Shown here in pieces: positions 1-6,638 of a stretch of DNA of 42,492 nucleotides. Every line of letters begins with the position of its first letter. Positions within the stretch are counted from its first letter, which is position 1. The stretch lies in contig NZ_FVZL01000025.1 in NCBI RefSeq assembly GCF_900168295.1, forward strand, positions 1 to 42,492, in the 5' to 3' direction. The notes beneath the pieces are model-generated. The model did no database searches. It was not told the origin of the DNA and saw only the letters and a program-made list of their open reading frames with translations. The translations under genes were made by a program, and so were the position numbers. This DNA is from Arthrobacter sp. P2b. GTDB taxonomy: Bacteria; Actinomycetota; Actinomycetes; Actinomycetales; Micrococcaceae.

Positions 1-95
1 CCACACCCGGCTGCCCGAAAACAGAAAACAACCGCAGAGCAACCCGGCGCCACACACCAGCGCCCCTCACCGGCCATCATGAAAAATCGAGGCTA

Positions 96-257
96 GTGGT
101 TGCCCGTGGAGTAATCGAAGACCTGGATTCGGATCAAAGCAATATCCGGCTCAAGCTCTCCTACGGGAGAGGTGAACGAACATACCGCCGCGAGGACGGA
201 TGGCAAATACGGGGAGCAACAGCAGCCCGTGCAGCGAGCCCTTCAGGCGGGGCGTAA
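96..257 (+). CDS. small SH3-like hypothetical protein, possibly 5'-partial
   Basis: A GTG-initiated frame of 53 codons ends at a TAA. The frame is open all the way back to the window edge, so the true start may lie upstream and the gene may be cut. The core from about residue 4 to 40 has the pattern RGxIxDLxxDxSxIxLxLxxGxGxRxxxRxDGWQ. The same pattern occurs in the 95-residue protein at 4091-4378 (RGTVDAISADGS, then GGRKLFHHVDGY), so the two look like diverged members of one small beta-rich, SH3/KOW-like family. The fold is an inference from the alternating pattern. Function unknown. There is no convincing ribosome-binding site in front of the GTG. Confidence 0.4.
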   Translation: MVARGVIEDLDSDQSNIRLKLSYGRGERTYRREDGWQIRGATAARAASPSGGA

Positions 258-437
258 GAAACCCACCGCGCATACTTCGGGAACAACCTCGACCTTCTCA
301 GCACGTCGCTGGCGTTTGTTATGGGTGCCTGCCTTGGTTGGATCTCCGAGTTTGCTGCGGGTCTCATCATGAATGCCGGCAGCAGGAAAAGCGACGCCGC
401 CGCGGCTTCCGACGCAGCTGCCGTGGCACATAACTAA
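258..437 (+). pseudogene. possible 3' remnant of a membrane-protein gene
   Basis: The frame continuing directly after the TAA at 255-257 stays open to a second TAA at 435-437. It reads like the C-terminus of a membrane protein: a hydrophobic stretch (LLSTSLAFVMGACLGWISEF) followed by a basic and then Ala-rich soluble tail. The only ATG in it is at 321, which would give 38 residues. A stem-loop begins 7 bp after the stop, as expected for a real gene end. It may be a decayed transporter end or a very short membrane peptide. I cannot name a family. Confidence 0.3.
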
Positions 438-443
438 GGATTG

Positions 444-479
444 AAGCGCCGCGGGGGCCACCAATTCACGGCGGCGCTT
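444..479 (+). terminator. stem-loop downstream of the 437 stop
   Basis: AAGCGCCGC (444-452) and GCGGCGCTT (471-479) form a perfect 9-bp stem with an 18-nt loop, followed by TTGTC. It sits between the plus-strand frame ending at 437 and the 3' end of the minus-strand IclR gene, so it could serve both strands. Confidence 0.5.
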
Positions 480-569
480 TGTCGTCAGCCCCTGCGGGCA
501 CCGGACACGGGATAACCTCCAGCGGGAATCCGCCCCCTGCACCCTCACGCCAGAGGGCAGCGAAGGGGA

Positions 570-1337
570 TTAGCGTTTGATCTTCTCGGATAGGGCGTGG
601 GCGTGGCGCAGCAGTAAGCACCCTAGGTCTGGGCGTCGTTCGGCGGAGAAGCGGGACTCGATACCGGTGATGCTCAAAGCCCACGCGGGCTGCCCGGCTG
701 CGTCGAACACTGCCGCTCCCATACCCCAACTGCCGTGAACGAGGAGCCCGGGATTGGTTGAATATCCAACCGCGCGGGTCTCTTCGATGCGTTGGCGGAT
801 GAGGTCCGCAGCGTGTTCCGGGCCAAAGTGTTCTTCGAGATTCGCGCGGGCAAGGTAGCGCTCGGCGGCATCCGGTGGCAGGAACGAGAGGATAACCAGG
901 CCCGCGGAGGCAACGCCGAGAGGGAAGCGCTTCCCCTCGTACAGAACGAAGGAACGGATCGGGAAGCTGCCGTCCTGGCGCAGCACGCAGACAGTTTCAT
1001 CGCCGCGCCGGGCCGACAGGAAGGCGCTCTCCCCGGTTTCTTCAGCAAGTGCCCGGACGTGGTCCCGGGCCAGCTCGGTGATGTCATAGCGCTCTGCGGC
1101 GATGGACCCCATCAGGTAGAGCTCAGGCCCCAAGTGCCAGCGGCCCGCCTTGGAATCATGGTCCACAAACCCCTCGACCGCCAAAGATGACAGCAACCGA
1201 TGGGCCGTGGGGCGCGCCAACCCGGTGGCGCGGGCAACCTCCGTCGTCCCGATTCCCCGGGGCATGGCCCCGCTGACGGCTCGGAGAACCTGACCGATGC
1301 GGCCGACGACTTGGGCGCCTGGAAGCGTTTCACTCAT
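570..1337 (-). CDS. IclR family transcriptional regulator
   Basis: A 255-residue DNA-binding regulator. The N-terminal winged helix-turn-helix covers roughly residues 12-75 (GTTEVARATGLARPTAHRLL, then GFVDHD). The C-terminal ligand-binding domain follows, with a GKRFPLG-ASAG motif and GYSTNPGLLVHGSWGMGAAVFD near the end. I place the start at the ATG at 1337 because MSETLPGAQVVGRI leads straight into the domain; an upstream in-frame ATG at 1373 would add 12 residues that look non-coding. Neither has a strong Shine-Dalgarno. The gene is divergent from the CoA-transferase/thiolase operon, and a 23-bp palindrome lies between them. This is the usual arrangement for IclR proteins that control acid catabolism, so it probably controls 1487-4078. 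Confidence 0.92.
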   Translation of the reverse strand: MSETLPGAQVVGRIGQVLRAVSGAMPRGIGTTEVARATGLARPTAHRLLSSLAVEGFVDHDSKAGRWHLGPELYLMGSIAAERYDITELARDHVRALAEETGESAFLSARRGDETVCVLRQDGSFPIRSFVLYEGKRFPLGVASAGLVILSFLPPDAAERYLARANLEEHFGPEHAADLIRQRIEETRAVGYSTNPGLLVHGSWGMGAAVFDAAGQPAWALSITGIESRFSAERRPDLGCLLLRHAHALSEKIKR

Positions 1338-1390
1338 GTCTACATTATGGACGCTTTGCACTCGTCTGACCATAAGGCGACCAATATCCC

Positions 1391-1413
1391 GTCAACGATT
1401 CATTTACGTTGAC
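1391..1413. promoter_or_regulatory. palindromic operator candidate between iclR and the CoA-transferase operon
   Basis: GTCAACG (1391-1397) and CGTTGAC (1407-1413) are perfect inverted arms around an AT-rich 9-nt centre. The site lies in the 149-bp divergent intergenic region. Position and symmetry fit an operator of the neighbouring IclR protein; the assignment is inferred. Confidence 0.5.
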
Positions 1414-1486
1414 CCCAGCAACGCGCAGAAGCTACGGTTCATGACGAACCTCACACAGATCATATAGTGGACGGATAGGAAACAAG

Positions 1487-2194
1487 ATGGCATCAAAACT
1501 GTGGGACAGCGCCGCAGAGGCACTGGCCGGAACCATCCAGGACGGAATGGTCCTCGCCGTCGGGGGATTCGGCCTCAGCGGCATCCCCCGGGACCTCATC
1601 GAGGCCGTACGCGACAGCGGTGCGCGTAACCTGACAGTCGTATCCAACAACATGGGCGTGGACGGCAAGGGACTGGGCCTGCTGCTGGAGAACCAGCAGG
1701 TGAGCAAGGTTCTGGCTTCCTACGTTGGGGAAAACAAGCTCTTTGCAGAGCAATACCTGGCAGGCGCGCTCGATGTTGAATTCGTTCCGCAGGGAACCCT
1801 CGCGGAGCGTCTGCGCGCCGGCGGAGCAGGCATCCCCGCCTTCTACACTCCCACTGGCGTTGGCACGCCAATCGCGGAGGGTAAACCTGAAGCCGAATTC
1901 GATGGCAGGCGTTGCATCCTCGAACGCGGCATCGTCGCAGACATCGCCCTGGTCCGTGCCCACCAGGCGGACCGCGAAGGCAACCTCCGCTACAGAATGA
2001 CCGCACGCAACTTCAACCCCCTGGTCGCAGCGGCCGGCCGAATGACCATCGCCGAAGCTGAAGAAGTAATCGACGGTTACCTAGACCCCGAGGACGTAAC
2101 CACACCAGGGGTCTTCGTACAGCGAGTGGTGCCCGTCGCCAACCCGATCAAAGACATCGAACAGCGGACCGTACGGGTCCGCGCGGAGGTATGA
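1487..2194 (+). CDS. 3-oxoacid CoA-transferase subunit A
   Basis: Alpha subunit (235 residues) of a heterodimeric class I CoA-transferase that moves CoA from succinyl-CoA (or acetyl-CoA) to a 3-oxoacid. Family features are the N-terminal GGFGLSGIPRDLIEAV segment (residues 22-37), SNNMGVDGKGLGLLLEN, and a late ARNFNPLVAAAGRMTIAEAEE segment. The start at 1487 has AGGAA 8 bp upstream (GGATAGGAAACAAG-ATG). The beta subunit follows after 4 bp and a thiolase overlaps that, so the set can split a 3-oxoacid into acetyl units. Homologues are named ScoA, AtoD or PcaI; sequence alone does not separate acetoacetate from beta-ketoadipate use, but the thiolase type favours acetoacetate. Confidence 0.92.
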   Translation: MASKLWDSAAEALAGTIQDGMVLAVGGFGLSGIPRDLIEAVRDSGARNLTVVSNNMGVDGKGLGLLLENQQVSKVLASYVGENKLFAEQYLAGALDVEFVPQGTLAERLRAGGAGIPAFYTPTGVGTPIAEGKPEAEFDGRRCILERGIVADIALVRAHQADREGNLRYRMTARNFNPLVAAAGRMTIAEAEEVIDGYLDPEDVTTPGVFVQRVVPVANPIKDIEQRTVRVRAEV

Positions 2195-2198
2195 AATC

Positions 2199-2912
2199 AT
2201 GTGGACCCGTGATGAAATGGCGGCCATCGCCGCCAGCGAACTCGAAGACGGCCAGTATGTGAACCTGGGCATCGGAATCCCGACCCTGGTGGCCAACCAC
2301 CTGCCCGAGGGCGTCCGCGTTACTCTCCAAAGCGAGAACGGCCTGCTGGGCATGGGCCCCTTCCCCTACGAAGGCGAAGAGGACGCGGACCTTATCAACG
2401 CCGGCAAACAGACCGTCACAGTCCTGCCGGGCGGCAGCTTTTTTGACTCCGCAGTCTCCTTCGGCATGATCCGGGGCGGACACGTACAGACCGCCATCCT
2501 CGGAGCCCTGCAGGTGTCCGGGGCAGGAGACCTGGCCAACTGGACCATTCCAGGAAAGCTCGTCAAGGGTATGGGCGGTGCCATGGACCTTGTCGCCGGC
2601 ACCCCGCGCGTGATCGTAGTCACCGACCACGTGGCAAAAGACGGTACCCCGAAGATCGTCGCCGAATGCGACCTTCCGCTGACCGGTGTTGGCGTTGTCA
2701 ACCGCATCATCAGCGACTGTGCAGTCTTCGATGTAGTGGACGGCGCCCTTGTCCTGCGCCAAATCGCCCCCGGGCATACTGTCGAAGAACTTCGCACACA
2801 GACCGGAGCAGCTTTCACCGTTGCCCCCGAGTTGGCCTCCGGTGATTCCGAGGTACTCGGGCACGCCGACACCGCTAACCCCGCCTCCGAGGCCGTGGGG
2901 GCCGACGCATGA
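2199..2912 (+). CDS. 3-oxoacid CoA-transferase subunit B
   Basis: Beta subunit (237 residues), carrying the catalytic glutamate of class I CoA-transferases in SENGLLGMGP (Glu46), which forms the glutamyl-CoA intermediate. NLGIGIPTLVANHLP near the N-terminus and GGAMDLVAG in the middle are family hallmarks. GCGGAGGT ending 8 bp before the ATG provides a strong ribosome-binding site inside the 3' end of subunit A, so the two are translationally linked. Its last codons overlap the thiolase start by 4 bp (ATGA). Names used for homologues are ScoB, AtoA and PcaJ. Confidence 0.92.
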   Translation: MWTRDEMAAIAASELEDGQYVNLGIGIPTLVANHLPEGVRVTLQSENGLLGMGPFPYEGEEDADLINAGKQTVTVLPGGSFFDSAVSFGMIRGGHVQTAILGALQVSGAGDLANWTIPGKLVKGMGGAMDLVAGTPRVIVVTDHVAKDGTPKIVAECDLPLTGVGVVNRIISDCAVFDVVDGALVLRQIAPGHTVEELRTQTGAAFTVAPELASGDSEVLGHADTANPASEAVGADA

Positions 2913-4078
2913 GCGCCCTGATCGCCGGCTATGCCCGGACACCGTTTACCCGGTTCAACGGACAATTCGCCTCCATCCCGGCCACAGCCCTCGGCTCGCA
3001 CGCGGTCACCGCAGCGCTTAGCCGTGCGGGCGTAAATCCGCAGGAAGTCCAACGAGTGATCGCCGGACACGTCCTGCAGGGCGGAGCGGGCCAAAACCCC
3101 GCCCGACAGTCTGCCGTAGCGGCAGGAATCCCCCTCAGCGTCCCGGCAATAACACTCAATGCAGTGTGCCTCTCGGGCATGGAAGCCGTCGCTTCGGCCG
3201 CACGGCTGATCGACAGCGGTGAGGCAGACATCGTTGTTGCGCTGGGCCAGGAGTCCATGTCCTTGGCTCCCCACGTGTTCAACGCCAGGGCGGGACAAAA
3301 GTACGGGGCGATGCAGGTCGTGGACACACTGGAATTCGACGGCCTTACCGACGCCTTCGAACGCCGATCGATGGGTAGCTCCACCGAGGACGGCAATACC
3401 GACTACGGTCTGGACCGGGCAAGCCAGGATGCATGGGCAGCGGCCTCGCACCAGCGTGCCGAGGCACACGCCTCCTACCGTGCCGAAGAAATCGCCCCCT
3501 ACACCATCACCTCCCGCCGCGGAGACAGCGTGGTTGCTGCTGACGACGGAGTTCGGAACGGGACGACCACCGAGTCACTCGCGGCCCTGCGTCCGGCCTT
3601 CAGCAAGGAAGGGACCATCACCGCCGGGAACTCCTCACAAATCACAGACGGCGCCGCCGCATTGGTTCTAGTGAGCCCGGCAGCTGCGGCACGGCTGGGC
3701 CTGTCCCCCATCGCTGCGGTGGAATCCCACGCATTCGTGGCCGGGCCGGACGTGCGGCTGCACGACCAGCCCGCCAACGCCATCCTGGCCGCACTCAAGA
3801 AGGTCAACTCCGGAGTAGAAGACCTGGCCGCCGTCGAGATCAACGAGGCGTTCGCCGCCGTTGCCGTCCAGTCGGTCCGCACACTCGGAATCAGCCCCGA
3901 TATCGTCAACACCCGTGGCGGTGCGATCGCCCTCGGCCACCCCATCGGAGCCTCAGGTGCCCGTATTGTCGGAACACTCGCGCGCCAACTTGCCGAGCTT
4001 GGATCAGGTCAACTGGGCGCCGCGGGCATCTGCGGCGGCGGCGGACAGGGATCCGCGGTAGTTCTCAGGTCGCTCTAG
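2909..4078 (+). CDS. acetyl-CoA C-acetyltransferase (thiolase)
   Basis: Thiolase of 389 residues, normal length. The nucleophilic Cys87 lies in NAVCLSGMEAV, the catalytic His in GGAIALGHPIGASGAR, and the second Cys in GICGGGGQGS near the C-terminus. The CLSG context resembles acetoacetyl-CoA thiolases more than the RLCGSG typical of beta-ketoadipyl-CoA thiolase PcaF, so I favour cleavage of acetoacetyl-CoA to two acetyl-CoA. It starts in the last codons of the CoA-transferase beta subunit (ATGA), giving a tight three-gene operon: activate the oxoacid, then thiolytic cleavage. PcaF-like use in aromatic catabolism remains possible. Confidence 0.88.
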   Translation: MSALIAGYARTPFTRFNGQFASIPATALGSHAVTAALSRAGVNPQEVQRVIAGHVLQGGAGQNPARQSAVAAGIPLSVPAITLNAVCLSGMEAVASAARLIDSGEADIVVALGQESMSLAPHVFNARAGQKYGAMQVVDTLEFDGLTDAFERRSMGSSTEDGNTDYGLDRASQDAWAAASHQRAEAHASYRAEEIAPYTITSRRGDSVVAADDGVRNGTTTESLAALRPAFSKEGTITAGNSSQITDGAAALVLVSPAAAARLGLSPIAAVESHAFVAGPDVRLHDQPANAILAALKKVNSGVEDLAAVEINEAFAAVAVQSVRTLGISPDIVNTRGGAIALGHPIGASGARIVGTLARQLAELGSGQLGAAGICGGGGQGSAVVLRSL

Positions 4079-4090
4079 GGACTGCACCCG

Positions 4091-4378
4091 ATGACGACAA
4101 GCACCAAGCTCATGCCTGAGCAAGTAAACAGGCCGACCCAGTACGGCTACCAGCGATCGGTGGTGGCGAACTGGTGCGAACTCATAGCTGGTGACACTGT
4201 GTTGCTTCTCGGCCCCTTGGCCGAGGAGCGGCACAGGGGAACGGTAGACGCCATTTCGGCGGACGGCAGCGTCATGTGGCTGCTACTCGAGCACGCGGGC
4301 GGTCGGAAATTATTTCATCACGTCGACGGATACCATACGCTCGTCGATCCTGTCAGGACCGCACCTGGGGATCAATAA
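4091..4378 (+). CDS. small SH3-like hypothetical protein
   Basis: 95 residues, unnamed. The middle (about residues 35-82) reads GDTVLLLGP, then RGTVDAISADGSVMWLLLE and RKLFHHVDGYHT, a beta-rich pattern that matches the fragment at 96-257. It begins 12 bp after the thiolase stop, so it may be co-transcribed with the catabolic operon, though no clear ribosome-binding site precedes ATG 4091 and the in-frame Met8 is an alternative start. No function can be assigned; an SH3/KOW-type small domain is my inference. Confidence 0.6.
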   Translation: MTTSTKLMPEQVNRPTQYGYQRSVVANWCELIAGDTVLLLGPLAEERHRGTVDAISADGSVMWLLLEHAGGRKLFHHVDGYHTLVDPVRTAPGDQ

Positions 4379-4705
4379 TCAAAAATTCATGACTCCCGGC
4401 GCTGGCGCGGACTCGCAACTAACGCAACCCGAAAGTCGGGGCCAGCGCCGGGCTTCCACCTCTATCCGGGTGGCAGCGTGGCAGAAAGTGTGTCAGCATC
4501 CCGATACTGCTCTCGAGGACTGCGCCAGCCGGGGCAAGGGAGTACTAATGCCGGCAACCACTCCCGTCAGTGATGAAGTACACCCCAACCTGACGTCAGG
4601 CAACCACCAAAAACCCGTCAGAATAGGGTCGAAAGCACCCTTTCTAGACACCCCCGATGGAAGGTCCTAGCCCCAACCTGACAGAGCCAGAGGAACAACA
4701 ACTCC
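4379..4705. other. 327-bp region without a supported gene
   Basis: A 93-codon frame (4389-4670) exists here but has no ribosome-binding site and no recognisable composition, so I do not call it. The region holds the palindrome CCTGACGTCAGG (4589-4600), two copies of CCCCAACCTGAC (4583-4594 and 4671-4682), and a weak AGGGT/ACCCT hairpin near 4625-4641. It separates the catabolic operon from the convergent yciI gene. Confidence 0.5.
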
Positions 4706-4984
4706 TTAATCGAACCGCACCGCGTCCCACTCAAGGATCCGCGGCTGGGCCAGGCCCTCCACCACAAACGGATCCCCGCCAATAAACCGTTCCGCTTCCG
4801 CCCGCGAAGAAAAGATCCCCATCGAGGCGCCCGCCGGATCGTCAGCCAGGAACGGACCCAGTGCGATCAGCCCGCCGCCGTCGGCATGGAAGGCTTCGAA
4901 GTAGGCCTGATGGCGCGGGTACGTCTCGAAAACGTGCGAGCGGTCAGTGCCCTCGCTCAGGCTGTACAGGACAACGCACTCCAT
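4706..4984 (-). CDS. YciI family protein
   Basis: A 92-residue single-domain protein of the YciI/YCII ferredoxin-like fold. Visible features are the start MECVVLYSLSEGTDR, a central GGLIALGPFLADDPAGASMGIF, and the late FIGGDPFVVEGLAQPRILEWD, where the GDPFV stretch is the family signature with the conserved Asp. YciI proteins are small enzyme-like or muconolactone-isomerase-like proteins without a general function. It lies 9 bp after the hemerythrin gene on the same strand and is probably translated from the same mRNA. Confidence 0.88.
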   Translation of the reverse strand: MECVVLYSLSEGTDRSHVFETYPRHQAYFEAFHADGGGLIALGPFLADDPAGASMGIFSSRAEAERFIGGDPFVVEGLAQPRILEWDAVRFD

Positions 4985-4993
4985 CCGGCGGTC

Positions 4994-5572
4994 CTAGGAG
5001 CCTGTCTTCCGGCCGGTGAGCTTGTCCAGCAGCCGGTCCACCATGCCCACGCCCGCTCCCACCGTCTTGTGGAAAAGCTCCGAGTGCGGCGCGCTGGGGT
5101 GCGGCCGGGTGGGCGCCAGCTTTTTCGCCTTCTCCACCTTCTCGCCCATCTCCACAAGCTTCTCCCGGGGAATGTGCTGGCGCAGCTTCGGGAACTGTTC
5201 GGATTCCTCGTCACCCGCGTGATGCGTCAGCTGTCCCTCGAGCTCACGCACCAGGTCCATAAAAGAGGAATCTGACGGCTCGGCCTTCTCAAGCTGCTTC
5301 ATGAGCTTGACGATGTCGTCGTGCTCCTTCTTGTCGTGCTCCACTTCCTCTTTACCGTTGGGCACGTGGTCCTCGATGGCGGGGTACACGAACATCTCCT
5401 CCGCCACGGCATGGCGCATGACTTCCGCGATCAGGGTGTCCGCCAGGTCCCGGCGCTGGGTTCCATCCGGCGCGGCGTGGATCTGCGCGATCAGTCCGAT
5501 CATCTCCCGGTGATCAGCCGTCAGGATGTCCACGACGTCCACGTTCGCACCGGCAGAATGGGTATCACTCAT
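4994..5572 (-). CDS. hemerythrin domain-containing protein
   Basis: 192 residues. The first 130 or so form a four-helix hemerythrin HHE domain: ADHREMIGLI at residue 20, RHAVAEEMFVYP near residue 53, HDKKEHDDIV near 78, and THHAGDEESEQFP near 115 supply the His/Glu ligands for a di-iron site. The C-terminal 60 residues are basic and proline-containing, with a second helix (GVGMVDRLLDKLTG). AAGGAGGAGG just upstream gives a strong ribosome-binding site. Such proteins bind oxygen, nitric oxide or iron and are common stress proteins in actinomycetes. It heads a two-gene unit with the YciI protein. Confidence 0.9.
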   Translation of the reverse strand: MSDTHSAGANVDVVDILTADHREMIGLIAQIHAAPDGTQRRDLADTLIAEVMRHAVAEEMFVYPAIEDHVPNGKEEVEHDKKEHDDIVKLMKQLEKAEPSDSSFMDLVRELEGQLTHHAGDEESEQFPKLRQHIPREKLVEMGEKVEKAKKLAPTRPHPSAPHSELFHKTVGAGVGMVDRLLDKLTGRKTGS

Positions 5573-5709
5573 GACTTGGCCTCCTCCTTGGATCGCTTCC
5601 TTATAAGCGGGGTGGGACGGTCAAAGTACCACGCGCAAACAGCGGGATAAAGAGGCCAACAGTGCCTTGCATCTGGACATCTTCCCGGCCAGGTAGCACG
5701 ATCTGAGGT

Positions 5710-6150
5710 GTGACCCCCACAGACCCCTACCTGCGCGAACTGACCCAGCTCCGCCGCGTCAAGGACAGGATGGACCGGGAGTACGCGCAGCCCCTGGACG
5801 TCGAATCCCTCGCGAAGGACGTCCACATGTCCGCGGGCCACTTCAGCCGCCGCTTCAAGCTCGCCTACGGCGAATCGCCCTACAGCTACCTCATGACCCG
5901 GCGCATCGAACGTGCCATGGCGCTGCTCCGCAAAGGCGACCTTTCCGTCACGGAGGTGTGCTTCGCCGTCGGCTGTTCCTCGCTGGGAACCTTCAGCACG
6001 CGGTTCAGCGAACTGGTCGGCATGCCGCCCAGCGCCTATAAACAGGAGGCGGAACGCGCGACGGCGGGCATCCCCGCGTGCGTCGAAAAGCAGGTGTCAA
6101 GACCGGTCAGGAATCGAGAAGCGCCCGCCCCGGAGCCGCAACTAGCATGA
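5710..6150 (+). CDS. AraC family transcriptional regulator (DNA-binding domain only)
   Basis: 146 residues starting at GTG 5710. The double helix-turn-helix of the AraC/XylS type occupies residues 15-115: LDVESLAKDVHMSAGHFSRR is the first helix-turn-helix and VTEVCFAVGCSSLGTFSTRF the second, ending in GMPPSAYK. There is no N-terminal effector domain, so it is a MarA/SoxS-sized regulator with a short disordered tail. It overlaps the VOC gene by 4 bp (ATGA) and is followed by the UvrA-like gene, so it likely controls this cassette and possibly itself. Confidence 0.9.
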   Translation: MTPTDPYLRELTQLRRVKDRMDREYAQPLDVESLAKDVHMSAGHFSRRFKLAYGESPYSYLMTRRIERAMALLRKGDLSVTEVCFAVGCSSLGTFSTRFSELVGMPPSAYKQEAERATAGIPACVEKQVSRPVRNREAPAPEPQLA

Positions 6151-6566
6151 CTGCCATGGACATCACCATCAGCTCAAGTTTCCTTCCGCACACCGATCCG
6201 GATGCCTCCATGGCGTTCTACCGCGACGCCCTCGGCTTCGAAGTCCGCAACGACGTGGGCCGCGGCACCATGCGCTGGATCACCGTGGGCCCGGCCGGCC
6301 AGAAGGACGTCTCCATCGTCCTGTACCCGCCCGCCGCGGACCCCGGCGTCACCGATGACGAACGCCGGACCATCGCCGAAATGATGGCCAAGGGCACCTA
6401 CGCAACGGTGGTCCTCTCCTCCCCCGACGTGGACGCCGCCTTCGCCCAGGTTGAGGCGAGCGGGGCCGACGTCGTCCAGGAACCCATCGACCAGCCCTAC
6501 GGCATCCGCGACTGCGCCTTCCGGGACCCGGCCGGCAACACCGTCCGCATCAACCAGCAGCCGTAG
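6147..6566 (+). CDS. VOC family protein (glyoxalase/bleomycin-resistance fold)
   Basis: 139 residues. Two beta-alpha-beta-beta-beta modules are visible: FLPHTDPDASMAFYRDALGF at the start and VDAAFAQVEASGADVVQEP, then GIRDCAFRDPAGNTVRI at the end, typical of the vicinal oxygen chelate superfamily. Such proteins either catalyse metal-dependent reactions on small molecules or sequester drugs. I chose ATG 6147 because it overlaps the AraC stop (ATGA); Met at 6156 is an alternative. An upstream in-frame ATG at 6078 would overlap the regulator and is unlikely. Context with a UvrA-like ATPase suggests a role in resistance or detoxification. Confidence 0.9.
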   Translation: MTAMDITISSSFLPHTDPDASMAFYRDALGFEVRNDVGRGTMRWITVGPAGQKDVSIVLYPPAADPGVTDDERRTIAEMMAKGTYATVVLSSPDVDAAFAQVEASGADVVQEPIDQPYGIRDCAFRDPAGNTVRINQQP

Positions 6567-6584
6567 GCTGAAAACCAGCGACGC

Positions 6585-6614
6585 CGAAGGAGGCTGCGAG
6601 CGCAGCCTCCTTCG
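6585..6614 (+). terminator. perfect hairpin between the VOC and uvrA-like genes
   Basis: CGAAGGAGGCTGCG (6585-6598) pairs with CGCAGCCTCCTTCG (6601-6614), a perfect 14-bp stem with only two bases between the arms. There is no U-tract. It lies 24 bp before the uvrA-like ATG, so it may attenuate read-through, protect the upstream mRNA, or act as an actinobacterial terminator. Confidence 0.5.
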
Positions 6615-6638
6615 CGCCGCACGACAGATGGAGACCCG

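Noticed and set aside
1487..4078. Assignment as pcaIJF of the beta-ketoadipate pathway
   Set aside because: Not excluded, but the thiolase CLSG motif fits acetoacetyl-CoA thiolases better and no other pca gene is present.
4389..4670. 93-codon plus-strand frame
   Set aside because: No ribosome-binding site, no composition typical of a folded protein, and direct repeats and a palindrome within it.
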